Positions 16,035 through 24,512 of a stretch of 46,548 nt of DNA are shown in pieces (positions within the stretch are counted from its first letter, which is position 1; each line of letters opens with the position of its first letter). The DNA lies in the NCBI GenBank assembly GCA_029959665.1, contig JASCOI010000015.1:1-46548 (forward strand), read 5' to 3'. The notes beneath the pieces are model-generated. The model saw only the letters and a program-made list of their open reading frames with translations, did no database searches and was not told the DNA's origin. A program made the translations under genes and the position numbers. Source of the stretch: Microbacteriaceae bacterium PS02333. GTDB taxonomy: Bacteria; Actinomycetota; Actinomycetes; Actinomycetales; Microbacteriaceae.

Positions 16035-17882
16035 TCAGGGGTCGAGTCGGACGATGTCGACGCGGCACGCCGACGCCGGGACACCGGCGGCGTCCGATGC
16101 GCACGGGATGAGCGCCACGAACGACCCGACCCTCGTCCCCGCCTCGCTGTAGTCGCGCTGTGGCTGGTCCGCTTCGTCGAACTGCAGGAAGTACTGCACC
16201 CCGACCTGTCGGAACAGCTCGCGTTGCTCCGACGAGGCGATCTCGTACCCCTGTCCAGATCGACCGTACGCGTGCGCGTCCACCATCAAGGCGAGGCTCG
16301 AGGTCACCCGGTAGTTCGTGCCGATGATCCGCGCGTCGGACGGCAGGTCGCCGCTCGCCACGATGTCCTCGGCGAGCTGGCGGAGCGGTGGCTCGCCCGG
16401 TCCCTGGAGCAGGGGCAGCGACGGCAGGGTCGTGGTCGAGGCGACGAACGGGGCCTGGACGCCGTACACGTTCTGCGCGACCGACGCGACCGGGATGACG
16501 AGGACCGCGAGCGCCACCACCGCCCGGCTGACGACGCCTCGACGTCGAGCGGCACGCCACACCGACGGCAGCATCACACTCGCGAGCAGGACGCTCACCG
16601 GGAAGAGCGGCCAGTAGTACCGGATGTTGCCGCCGGAGCTCGACGCCGACGTGATCGCCGCGTACCCGAGCAGGTACACGAGCCCGACGATCGCCGTGGT
16701 GCAGGCGAACGGCGACCGACGGAACCGGACGGCACCGACGACGACCGCTCCCGCGAACAGCAGCCCGATCGGCAGCGTCGCCGGGCCGTAGTCGGCGATC
16801 CTGTGCAGGTAGTACGGCAGCGCGAGGAGTCGCTGTCCGACGTAGTACCGGGCCTTGCCGACGAGCGACGAGTCGGACGGCGTGGTGGCCGCCTGCGCAT
16901 CCGGACTCGATCCGTCGTCCGGACTCGATCCGTCGTCCGGCCGAGGGGTGTCCGTCGGCCGATCGTACGGCCCCCGCCCGTAGACGGCCGGGGTGAAGTC
17001 CTCGTTCGGCGTCACGGCCGACGGGTTCGGGGGTACCGGCAGGAAGGGCCAGCCCTGATCGTTCGTGGCGGAGCTGAACTTGTTGCCGAAGTTCACCCCG
17101 AACGACGAGCCGAGCATCGGGCCGTCGTACTTCGCGCTGAGCGCACCGACCCACGGAGCCGCGACGACCGCGAAGGCGACCGTCACCGCCACGGGTGTCA
17201 GCCACGGGCGGAGCGTCCCCGACCCGTTCCGACGCGCCGACCACCAGCGCACGAGCAGCCACGCCACCACCGAGACGACCGCGACGGGGAGCAGGTAGAG
17301 CTTCACGAAGTACCCGAGCGCGATGACGACCCCGAGGACGGCAGCGGCGACGACGTGCCGCCGTGTCGAGCCGTCGGCCGTGCGATCGGCCCATCGGAGC
17401 GCCCACAGGAACCCGACGACCCACGCGACGACGAGCAGGTCCGGCGTCCGCGGCGGCGCGGCTGCCATGACGGCCGGCGTCACCGCGACCATGTACACGA
17501 GCGCGGGCACGATCCGCCGCGTCTCGCTCCACGCCAGCCATCCGCCGACCCCGACGACGACCGCCGCGGCGAAGCAGCTCACGACGCCGAAGGCATCCGT
17601 GAACCCGACGCCACCGGCGATGAGCGGCGCCATCATCCACGAGACCATCGGCGACCAGTACGCGTTCACGGCGTCGGCGACGTCGCCCTCGGCGTACTGC
17701 CTCGCGATCGACAGGTACGAGATCCCGTCGCCGGCCACCACCTGCAACCGCTGCTGCGCGACCACCAGGGCGACGAGCGCGACCGCCACGACGAGCACGG
17801 CGCCGAGCACGACTGCGCCGCGAACGACGGCCAGGGGCCGGTGGACGGCGGATGGCCGGGTGGCCGGGAGGGTTCTGGTCAC
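16035..17882 (-). CDS. multi-pass membrane GT-C-like glycosyltransferase (paralogue of the gene at 2218)
   Basis: A 615-residue integral membrane protein with about ten hydrophobic segments. Block order is the same as in the gene at 2218: SIARQYAEG, DAVNAYWSPMVSW, RTPDLLVVAW, KYDGPMLGSSFGVN, then GGNIRYYWPL and a C-terminal soluble part ending SACRVDIVRLD. The two genes are paralogues in opposite orientation, about 12 kb apart. A Pro/Asp-rich extracytoplasmic linker contains PDDGSS twice, encoded by a perfect 18-base tandem duplication. The GTG at 17882 is preferred because homology begins shortly after; GACGAT six bases upstream could be a leaderless -10. Reaction unknown; use of a polyprenyl-linked donor is likely. 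Confidence 0.8.
   Translation of the reverse strand: MTRTLPATRPSAVHRPLAVVRGAVVLGAVLVVAVALVALVVAQQRLQVVAGDGISYLSIARQYAEGDVADAVNAYWSPMVSWMMAPLIAGGVGFTDAFGVVSCFAAAVVVGVGGWLAWSETRRIVPALVYMVAVTPAVMAAAPPRTPDLLVVAWVVGFLWALRWADRTADGSTRRHVVAAAVLGVVIALGYFVKLYLLPVAVVSVVAWLLVRWWSARRNGSGTLRPWLTPVAVTVAFAVVAAPWVGALSAKYDGPMLGSSFGVNFGNKFSSATNDQGWPFLPVPPNPSAVTPNEDFTPAVYGRGPYDRPTDTPRPDDGSSPDDGSSPDAQAATTPSDSSLVGKARYYVGQRLLALPYYLHRIADYGPATLPIGLLFAGAVVVGAVRFRRSPFACTTAIVGLVYLLGYAAITSASSSGGNIRYYWPLFPVSVLLASVMLPSVWRAARRRGVVSRAVVALAVLVIPVASVAQNVYGVQAPFVASTTTLPSLPLLQGPGEPPLRQLAEDIVASGDLPSDARIIGTNYRVTSSLALMVDAHAYGRSGQGYEIASSEQRELFRQVGVQYFLQFDEADQPQRDYSEAGTRVGSFVALIPCASDAAGVPASACRVDIVRLDP
16903..16938. repeat. perfect 18-base tandem duplication within the gene at 16035
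   Basis: Two identical 18-base units (16903-16920 and 16921-16938) encode a repeated Pro-Asp-Asp-Gly-Ser-Ser in a polar loop. The unit is a multiple of three, so copy-number change would keep the frame. Confidence 0.9.
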
Positions 17883-17989
17883 CTGACCATCGTCCCATCC
17901 CGCCGGGCAGTGCGATTCCGCGCAGGATCCTGTCGACACGTCGAGGAGGGTTCCCGGGAACTCCGGGCGTCCTCTGTCACGATCACTCC

Positions 17990-19486
17990 GTGCCAGTCCG
18001 TCTGCCCGCGCTCCGACCGATCGCGTTCGCCCTCGTGCTCGTCGCGTCCTGCTTCATGCTCTTCTGGCGACTCGGTGCGCAGACGATCATGAACGACGAG
18101 CAGGTCTACGTCACCGTCGGTTGGGCGTACGTGCACGGCGACTTCGGCGGCAACCTCGAACACCCGCCGCTCGCGAAGTTCCTGTTCGGCGCGGCGCAGC
18201 TCGCGCTCGGGCAGGGCGTGCTCGGTCCGCGGATCGTCGCCGCGCTCGCGGTCCTCGGCACCGGGTTCCTGCTGTTCTGGTTGCTCCGCCGCACCGTCGG
18301 GTTCTGGCCGGCGCTCCTCGCGGCCGCGCTGTGGTGGCTCACGCCCCGCGCGATCGGAGCCGCCTGGGCGGACCTCGGCTCCGGGATCGGGGCACGGATC
18401 GACCGGTTCGCGCTGCTCGAACCGGTCATGGTCGTGTTCGCGGTCGCTGCGCTGGCCTGTGCCTGGGCGTGGACGCGGGACTGGCGCTGGTGGTGGCCGC
18501 TGCTCAGCGGCTTCTGCCTCGGACTGTCGGTGACGAGCAAGGTGACCACCGCGGTGCTCGTCGTCGCCCTCCTGACGGTCCCCGTCGTCTTCGGTCGGTG
18601 GCGCGCGCTCCTGATCGGTGCGCCGATCGCCGCGGTCACGTGTGCGGCGACGGCCGTCCTCGTCTACCTGCCGCTCGGTCTCGTCAAGCCGATCGAGACC
18701 ATGATCGCCTTCCAGAGCGCGCACAACGGCGGCGGCCACCGGACGACCATCAACGGCGTCGTCTACCAGCACCCACCCTGGTGGGCCGACCTCGCCTTCA
18801 TGGTGAACGGCATCGGCTGGGTGATGGCCGTCGTCCTCGGCACCGGTGTCGTCGCCGCGCTGGTGATCCGCCCCGATCGCCTCGTCGCCGTGCTCGGCGT
18901 CGCGACCGGGTCGCTCGTGCTCTTCTCGACGGTCGTCGCGCACGTGTCGCTGCCGCACTACTACGACGTGTGGATGCCGTTCGTCATCGCCCTCGCCGCC
19001 GTCGGCTACGGTCGGCTCGCCCGGGTCGCGGATCCACGTCGGCGGGTGCGGCGCTCCGGTCCCGCCAGGGTGTGGCCCGGAGCGATGCGCGTGATCGCGA
19101 CGCTCCTGGTGGGTGCTGCGGTGGTCCCGGCTGCGACGCTCGCCGGGACGGTCGCGGCTGCGCGTCCCGCCGGTGTCGCGCTGCTCGGTGCCGAACTGCA
19201 CGAGCACGGCTTCCCGGTGGCGAACCGGGTGCTGTTCGTCCGGTACGGCTCCACGTGGGGGGTCTACTTCCGCGGACACGGGTCGGCGAAGCCGGGCGAC
19301 GGCGCCTTCGGTGCGCTCGCGATCGGGCCGGACATCCGGTACCCGGTGACACCCGAGGTCCGGGACTTCATCGCAGCCAACCGCCCGCGACTCGTGCACT
19401 TCCGAGTCGACTACCTCGACGTCTGGATGCTCCGGGACGGTGCCCGCTTCGTCGAGCAGGACGGACGGTTCGTCGTCGAGCGCTGA
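17990..19486 (+). CDS. PMT/GT39-type membrane mannosyltransferase-like protein
   Basis: A 498-residue GT-C protein. The first helix is followed by MNDEQVYVTVGWAYVHG and then NLEHPPLAKFLFG, the DE and (E)HPPL-K signatures of protein-O-mannosyltransferase-like enzymes. A second acidic pair is not certain. About ten further helices follow, ending in an extracytoplasmic domain of about 100 residues. The GTG at 17990 has CACGAT six bases upstream and no Shine-Dalgarno, consistent with a leaderless mRNA. The gene is divergent from the membrane protein gene at 16035. It probably transfers a sugar from a polyprenyl-phosphate donor to a protein or glycan outside the membrane. Confidence 0.85.
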   Translation: MPVRLPALRPIAFALVLVASCFMLFWRLGAQTIMNDEQVYVTVGWAYVHGDFGGNLEHPPLAKFLFGAAQLALGQGVLGPRIVAALAVLGTGFLLFWLLRRTVGFWPALLAAALWWLTPRAIGAAWADLGSGIGARIDRFALLEPVMVVFAVAALACAWAWTRDWRWWWPLLSGFCLGLSVTSKVTTAVLVVALLTVPVVFGRWRALLIGAPIAAVTCAATAVLVYLPLGLVKPIETMIAFQSAHNGGGHRTTINGVVYQHPPWWADLAFMVNGIGWVMAVVLGTGVVAALVIRPDRLVAVLGVATGSLVLFSTVVAHVSLPHYYDVWMPFVIALAAVGYGRLARVADPRRRVRRSGPARVWPGAMRVIATLLVGAAVVPAATLAGTVAAARPAGVALLGAELHEHGFPVANRVLFVRYGSTWGVYFRGHGSAKPGDGAFGALAIGPDIRYPVTPEVRDFIAANRPRLVHFRVDYLDVWMLRDGARFVEQDGRFVVER

Positions 19487-19487
19487 C

Positions 19488-19544
19488 GACGCCCCACTGA
19501 GCGTGCGACGCCCCACCGAGCGTGCGACGCCCCGCCGACCGTGG
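19488..19544. repeat. three tandem 19-base repeats
   Basis: Units 19488-19506, 19507-19525 and 19526-19544 begin just after the upstream stop codon. Units 1 and 2 differ at one base; unit 3 has a few changes. They lie upstream of the -10 box at 19579, so they could bind a regulator or simply be a minisatellite. Confidence 0.85.
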
Positions 19545-19578
19545 ACACCGCCCACGGCCTGCGTCCTGCCCCACCTGC

Positions 19579-19584
19579 TACGCT
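19579..19584 (+). promoter_or_regulatory. -10 box TACGCT for GT4 at 19621
   Basis: TACGCT lies 36 bases before GTG 19621; a GAGGAG ribosome site is 8 bases before that start. The 19-base tandem repeats are immediately upstream. Confidence 0.5.
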
Positions 19585-19620
19585 CTGGCAGCCCGCCGTC
19601 ACCCACCGCTGAGGAGCCCC

Positions 19621-20763
19621 GTGACCACACTCCGAGTGATCGTCGACCAGGTGGTGGCACCGGTCCCGGGCGGCATCGGACGGTACGCGGAAGAACTGAC
19701 GCGTCAGCTCATCGCGACCGCTCCCTCCGGCTGCGACGTCGAGGCCGTCCTCTCCGCAGTGGGGCCGACGGAGCTCGAACGCGTCCGCACCCTGCTGCCG
19801 GGACTCGGTCGCATCGACCGGCTGGCGCTCCCCCGTCGCGAGCTCGCCGTCGCGTGGCAGGGCGGGATGGCACGGGGCGCGTCGCGGGGCATGGTGCACG
19901 CGCCGAGCGTGCTCGCGCCGTTGGTCAAGCACAACCGGTTCCAGGAACCCGGTCGGCAGACCGTCGTCACCGTGCACGACACCGTGCCGTGGACCCACCC
20001 GGAGACCCTCACGCCGCGCGGTGTCCACTTCCACAAGGCGATGGTCAAGCGGGCATGGAAGCACGCCGACGCCGTCGTGGTGCCGACGCACGCGGTGGCC
20101 GGAGCGCTCAACGACATCCATCGGTTCGACGACCGGCTCCGCGTCATCGGCGGTGCCCCGTCCGGCCGACTCCGCGTGCCCGTGGACGCCGACCTCCGTG
20201 CGGAGCGGCTCGGGCTCCCCGATCGGTACGTCCTCGCCGTGGGCACGCTCGAACCCCGCAAGGGGCTTCGGCACCTGATCGAGGCCATGGCGCACCCGGA
20301 TGCCCCGAAGGACGTCCCGCTCGTCATCAGCGGCCCGGACGGGTGGGGCGACGTCGACGTAGTCGGCATCGCCGAACAGGCCGGTCTGCCGCAGGACCGT
20401 GTGAAGGTCCTCGGCCGTGTCGACGACGCCGACCTCGCCGTGGTCTACGACCGGGCGACGGTGTTCGTCTTCCCGAGCCTCGCCGAGGGCTTCGGGCTCC
20501 CGGTGATCGAGGCGATGAGCCTCGGCACCCCGGTCATCCACTCCGACGACCCGGCGGTGAGCGAGGTGGCGTCGGACGCCGGCGTCACCGTGCCGCTCGA
20601 GCCGCGGGACGCCTACCCCGAACGCCTCGCGCAGGCGGTGTTCCAGGTCGTCAACGACCCGCTGCTCGCCGGGCAGCTCGCGGTGGCGGGGCCGGACCGC
20701 GCACGGATGTTCGACTGGCGCGACTCGGCCGCCGAGACCTGGCAGCTGCACGCCGACCTCTGA
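19621..20763 (+). CDS. glycosyltransferase family 4 protein
   Basis: A 380-residue GT-B enzyme. N-terminal PVPGGIGRYAEEL; central VTVHDTVPWTHPETL; donor half with GTLEPRKGLRHLIEA and EGFGLPVIEAMSLGTPV (E-x7-E motif). It is clearly related to the GT4 encoded at 163, sharing GG.GRY.E and the EPRK and EGFGLPV.EAM blocks, so the two may add successive similar residues. GTG 19621 follows GAGGAG. Cytoplasmic; donor unknown. Confidence 0.9.
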   Translation: MTTLRVIVDQVVAPVPGGIGRYAEELTRQLIATAPSGCDVEAVLSAVGPTELERVRTLLPGLGRIDRLALPRRELAVAWQGGMARGASRGMVHAPSVLAPLVKHNRFQEPGRQTVVTVHDTVPWTHPETLTPRGVHFHKAMVKRAWKHADAVVVPTHAVAGALNDIHRFDDRLRVIGGAPSGRLRVPVDADLRAERLGLPDRYVLAVGTLEPRKGLRHLIEAMAHPDAPKDVPLVISGPDGWGDVDVVGIAEQAGLPQDRVKVLGRVDDADLAVVYDRATVFVFPSLAEGFGLPVIEAMSLGTPVIHSDDPAVSEVASDAGVTVPLEPRDAYPERLAQAVFQVVNDPLLAGQLAVAGPDRARMFDWRDSAAETWQLHADL

Positions 20764-20780
20764 CCACGACCGACGACGGA

Positions 20781-20801
20781 GCCGACACCGTCGGCTAGGC
20801 T
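20781..20801 (+). promoter_or_regulatory. -10 box TAGGCT with adjoining inverted repeat, GH25 promoter
   Basis: TAGGCT at 20796-20801 is directly preceded by a 6-base inverted repeat (20781-20786 and 20790-20795). The repeat fills part of the -35/-10 spacer and could be an operator. The leader of about 50 bases ends in AGGGGAGC before ATG 20863. Confidence 0.45.
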
Positions 20802-20862
20802 GCCCCGGAACACGGTCGGAGCACGCCCGCGCTCCGGCCTTCTAGGACAGGGGAGCAACCGG

Positions 20863-21813
20863 ATGCGTGCAGCAGCTCGACGAACCACCTATGCAGCGGC
20901 GGTGATCACGGCGGGATTGCTCGTGACGCTCGCAGTCGACGGCCCGGCAGACGCCGTCACCGGCGGGACGTCGCCGACCGACACGTCGGCCGCGAGCGCA
21001 CAGCCCGCGGCCGGCACCGACGATCCACCCATCGAGACCCAGGACGCCACCGGCAACCACACGATGGGGTCGAGCATCCAGGCCCACGCCGAGGCCGCCG
21101 GTTCCGCCGCCGGCACGAAGATGCTCGCGGCGCCGCAGGCCAGGGCCGCCGCCTCGGGACCGCCGCCCGGCAAGCTGCAGGGCATGGACGTCAGCGCCTG
21201 GCAGCCGGACGCCGACTTCAGGACCGCGTACGCACAGGGCGCCCGCTTCGCCTACATCAAGGCATCAGAGGGGGTGACGTACACGAGCCGCACGTACCAG
21301 AAGCAGTACTTCGACGCCGCGCAGGCCGGCATGGTCCGCGGCGGGTACGCCTACGCGCAGCCGAGCCAGGCGAGTGGCCGGGCGACCGCCGACTACTTCT
21401 TCGCCTCTGGCGGCGGGTGGAGCGACGACAACATCACCCTGCCGCCGCTGCTCGACATCGAGTACGGCAGCGCGTCACAGGGGACGTGCTACGGCCTCAG
21501 CTGGGGTGCGATGCGGACCTGGATCCACGACTTCTCGGACCGCGTGTACGAACGCATCCACCGCTACCCGGCGATCTACACGACGACGGACTGGTGGAAG
21601 CGCTGCACGAACAACAGTCGGCAGTTCTCGAACAACCCGCTGTTCGTCGCGATCTACCCGGTCAACGACTTCACGTCACCCGGTGAGCTCGGCCACAGCT
21701 GGACGAAGTGGAAGTTCTGGCAGTGGCGTGCAGCAGGGACGTTCCCCGGTGACCAGGACGTCTACGAGAGCACGATCGGCAACCTGCACCTGTTCGCGCG
21801 CAAGCACGAGTAG
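20863..21813 (+). CDS. secreted GH25 lysozyme-like muramidase
   Basis: A 316-residue exported enzyme expected to cleave the MurNAc-GlcNAc bond. Residues 1-31 form a signal peptide (basic start, then AAVITAGLLVTLAV). A low-complexity Thr/Ala linker follows to about residue 100. The GH25 domain then begins at GMDVSAWQPD (Asp109) and carries the acidic pair in LLDIEYG (Asp198, Glu200), YIKASEG, IYTTTDWW and a final WQWRAAG. No cell-wall-binding repeats are present. ATG 20863 has a strong AGGGGAGC. It converges with purE, with 9 bases between stops. Confidence 0.92.
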   Translation: MRAAARRTTYAAAVITAGLLVTLAVDGPADAVTGGTSPTDTSAASAQPAAGTDDPPIETQDATGNHTMGSSIQAHAEAAGSAAGTKMLAAPQARAAASGPPPGKLQGMDVSAWQPDADFRTAYAQGARFAYIKASEGVTYTSRTYQKQYFDAAQAGMVRGGYAYAQPSQASGRATADYFFASGGGWSDDNITLPPLLDIEYGSASQGTCYGLSWGAMRTWIHDFSDRVYERIHRYPAIYTTTDWWKRCTNNSRQFSNNPLFVAIYPVNDFTSPGELGHSWTKWKFWQWRAAGTFPGDQDVYESTIGNLHLFARKHE

Positions 21814-21822
21814 GACCAGGCG

Positions 21823-22332
21823 CTACAGCTGCTCGCGGAGCGCCGCCGCCTTCCGCTCGACGACCTGCTCGAGGCCGGCGGCGTACTCCGCGAGCCGCGT
21901 GGCGACCTCCGGGTCCGCCGACCCGATGATCCGGGCGGCGAGCAGTCCGGCGTTCGCGGCGCCGTTGATCGCCATCGTCGCGACCGGGATGCCGGCGGGC
22001 ATCTGCACGATGGACAGCAGCGAGTCGAGGCCGTCGAGCCGCGCGAGCTGGACCGGGACACCGATGACGGGGAGCGTGGTGAGGGACGCGACCATGCCGG
22101 GCAGGTGCGCGGCTCCCCCGGCACCGGCGATGACGACCCGGATGCCGCGTCCGGCTGCTGCACGACCGAAGGCGACCATCTTGTCCGGGGTCCGGTGCGC
22201 GGAGACGACGTCGGCCTCGAACGGGATGTCGAGTTCGGTGAGGATGTCGGCGGCGGCGCGCATCGTGGGCCAGTCCGAGTCGGACCCCATGATGATCGAG
22301 ACGAGCGGGGCGGCGGCGGTGGTGTCGGTCAC
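21823..22332 (-). CDS. purE: N5-carboxyaminoimidazole ribonucleotide mutase PurE
   Basis: Moves the carboxyl group of N5-CAIR to give CAIR in purine synthesis, acting after PurK. The 169-residue protein shows [40 protein letters not shown] and [16 protein letters not shown], which are near-invariant in class I PurE. The GTG at 22332 begins the protein. Its usual neighbour purK is on the same strand but separated here by the GH6 gene. Confidence 0.97.
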   Translation of the reverse strand: MTDTTAAAPLVSIIMGSDSDWPTMRAAADILTELDIPFEADVVSAHRTPDKMVAFGRAAAGRGIRVVIAGAGGAAHLPGMVASLTTLPVIGVPVQLARLDGLDSLLSIVQMPAGIPVATMAINGAANAGLLAARIIGSADPEVATRLAEYAAGLEQVVERKAAALREQL

Positions 22333-22344
22333 CAGACGAGGCTA

Positions 22345-22436
22345 GCCGAGCGGCACCACACGCCGCACGACGAGCACAAGGCCGAGCAGCACCACACGCC
22401 GCACGACGAGCACCGGCCCGAGCGGCACCGTCACGG
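22345..22436. repeat. 36-base tandem repeat between GH6 gene and purE
   Basis: Units 22345-22380 and 22381-22416 differ at a few bases; a third partial unit continues from 22417 toward the GH6 stop codon. The array fills the whole 98-base gap between the two minus-strand genes and includes the likely purE leader. Confidence 0.85.
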
Positions 22437-24386
22437 CACCCGGACCGTCCGGCACCCGAGTGCCTTGTCCCCACCGCTGCCTGCTCCGACCGCCGTCACG
22501 CAGAACGTGTGCGATCCGGACGACGACGGGATCCGCCCGGAGAACCCGTGCGCCGGCCCCGACCCCCAGGTCCGGTCGACGTCGGGTCGATCGCCGTCCG
22601 CCGTCAGGACGGTGCTGCTCGGCTTGCCGTCCACGGTGACGCGGACGGTGAGCCCTCGAGTGATCGCGTCCCGGTCGAACACCCATCCGGTCACCGTGGT
22701 GCGGTGGTAGGACGATCCGGTCACCGACTCGAGCGAGCCCCACGGTGCGCTGGCCGCGACCGTCAGGACGGAACAGGTCGAACGGACGTCGGCTCCCGTC
22801 CCCTGGTTCCGGCCCACGGCGCACACCGTGTGCTTGCCCGCCGCGGCCGGGACGACGGTCCGGAACCCGTGCACGGTGCCCGAGCCCGCCGGCGCGACGA
22901 CTCCTGGACGGTCGACGGTCGTCGGCAGGCTCCTGACGACGGTGCCGTCCACGGTGAGGTCGACCGTGACCGGGGTGCTCCCGGCGTCGGCGTCCACCGC
23001 CCATCCGGTCACGTCGATGCCCGCACGGACGACCTTCGCCGCGTCGATCCGGACGACCGGGTCGTGGCCCCAGACCGTGACGTCCTCGCACCCGAGGCGG
23101 TGATCGACACCGGTCCCCACGTTGAGCGCGGTCGTGCAGACCGAGTGCGCTCCCTCGCCGGGCACCGGGATCGTCGCGTCGTAGCCGTGGTTCGCGCCGA
23201 CGCCGTAGTCGTCGTCGATGTCCTGCCGGGGAGCGTCCGCCGTCAGTGTCGCCACCGCGACACCGTCGACGGTCACCCGGACCGGCAGCGCGGCCGCCGT
23301 GTCGTCCTCGTCGTACGCCCACCCCTGCACACGGACGGCCCTCGCGGCACCGGTGGCGGCGTCGAGCGTCCCGACCGGTGACCGCAGGGTGGGCGGGGTC
23401 CCGAGCACCGCGTTGGCGACGAGCGCCTGCGCGTAGGCCGAGTACCACTTCCCGGCGGCGGGAGCGCCGTTGCAGGTGCCGTCGCTGGCCCCTGGGGTCT
23501 TCACCCAGAGCAGCGCGTCGAGCGCGGTCCCGTCGGCCACCACCCGGGGCGTCGTGCCGAGGCCGGCCCCGGGTCCGTTGCACCAGGTCCCGCGCCATCC
23601 CTGGCCGTTCCGCGAGGTGTCGATCACGTAGTGGGACCCGCCGGTGAGCGACGAGACCTTCTGCGCGTAGGTCTGCTCCTGCGCCGTCGGGTAGTAGTTC
23701 GCCACGTTCGTGAAGAAGCCGCGGGCGTTCTGGACGCCGGCACTGTTGAGACGACTCGCGATCACCGCGGGCTGCACCCAGTTCGAGTTCCCGGCGTCGA
23801 GGTAGGCGGGGACACCGGCCGCGGTGAAGGCCGCGACCTCACGCGCGAGGATCCGGTACCGCTGCTGGTCGAGCACCTTCGTGCACGCGGCGTTGCTGAG
23901 CATCGCGAGCGAGTCCGGTTCGACGACGACCGCGGCACGCTTCCCCGCCAGCCGAGCGACGACCTGGTCGACCCACGCGTCGTAGGACGCCTCGTCGAAG
24001 CCGCCGGCCGAGTACCCACCGCAGTCGCGGTCCGGGATGGCGTAGGTCACGAAGACGGCGGTGGTCCCGTTCGCCGCCGCACCTGCCGTCGCGGTGTCGA
24101 TGGTCCGTGCGAGCGTCGTCCCGGTGCTCCACTCGCCGAGCCAGGTCGCGACGGGGTACTTCGCGATGGTGGCGGCCGCCTTCGAACCAGCCGGGTCGGT
24201 CGAGGCGAGCAGGGTCGCGTTCTTCGCGGCCTCGCTCGTCGGCGGGTTGTACTGCCCGTTGCCGTAGAGCTGGGTCGAAGAGGCGCTGCGGACGTCGGTC
24301 GCCGCGGTCGCCGGCATCGGCGCGCTGACGATGCCGATGGCGGACGCGAGCGCGACGGCGCCCGCGATGAACTGGTGACGGCGCAC
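22431..24386 (-). CDS. secreted GH6 cellulase with three C-terminal Cys-paired repeats
   Basis: A 651-residue exported beta-1,4-glucanase. Signal peptide about residues 1-29 (RRHQFIAGAVALASAIG, then ATA-A). The GH6 domain (about 35-330) has VATWLGEW, FVTYAIPDRDCGGYSAGG with the catalytic acid Asp in DRDCGG, VVVEPDSLAML and YLDAGNSNW. Three modules of roughly 95-110 residues follow, each with a GWA/GWV.D.D start, VTVDG, a HG(Y/F) block and two cysteines near the end (for example HSVCTTALN with LGCEDV). They look like beta-sandwich modules common in actinobacterial secreted proteins; carbohydrate binding is possible but unproven. GTG 24386 follows GGGGAG. The gene lies between purK and purE. 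Confidence 0.9.
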   Translation of the reverse strand: MRRHQFIAGAVALASAIGIVSAPMPATAATDVRSASSTQLYGNGQYNPPTSEAAKNATLLASTDPAGSKAAATIAKYPVATWLGEWSTGTTLARTIDTATAGAAANGTTAVFVTYAIPDRDCGGYSAGGFDEASYDAWVDQVVARLAGKRAAVVVEPDSLAMLSNAACTKVLDQQRYRILAREVAAFTAAGVPAYLDAGNSNWVQPAVIASRLNSAGVQNARGFFTNVANYYPTAQEQTYAQKVSSLTGGSHYVIDTSRNGQGWRGTWCNGPGAGLGTTPRVVADGTALDALLWVKTPGASDGTCNGAPAAGKWYSAYAQALVANAVLGTPPTLRSPVGTLDAATGAARAVRVQGWAYDEDDTAAALPVRVTVDGVAVATLTADAPRQDIDDDYGVGANHGYDATIPVPGEGAHSVCTTALNVGTGVDHRLGCEDVTVWGHDPVVRIDAAKVVRAGIDVTGWAVDADAGSTPVTVDLTVDGTVVRSLPTTVDRPGVVAPAGSGTVHGFRTVVPAAAGKHTVCAVGRNQGTGADVRSTCSVLTVAASAPWGSLESVTGSSYHRTTVTGWVFDRDAITRGLTVRVTVDGKPSSTVLTADGDRPDVDRTWGSGPAHGFSGRIPSSSGSHTFCVTAVGAGSGGDKALGCRTVRVP

Positions 24387-24460
24387 TGCGCGACTCCCCT
24401 GGATGGTCGACCCCTGACCGTCCCATGGCACCACGCAGTGCCACTCGGGACCAGACGCCA

Positions 24461-24494
24461 GAGCGGGTGCCACCTGCACGGGTGGCACCCGCTC
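24461..24494. promoter_or_regulatory. 14-base perfect inverted repeat upstream of GH6 gene
   Basis: Arms 24461-24474 and 24481-24494 with a 6-base loop TGCACG, about 75-108 bases before the GH6 start. No T-tract follows on either strand. It could be an operator for a sugar-responsive repressor (it is not the CebR consensus) or a second terminator behind purK. Confidence 0.5.
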
Positions 24495-24512
24495 CGCGGG
24501 CGCAGACGCACT

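Noticed and set aside
22333-22430. Direct repeats resembling a short CRISPR array
   Set aside because: Units are contiguous 36-base tandem copies with no unique spacers, and no cas genes are present.
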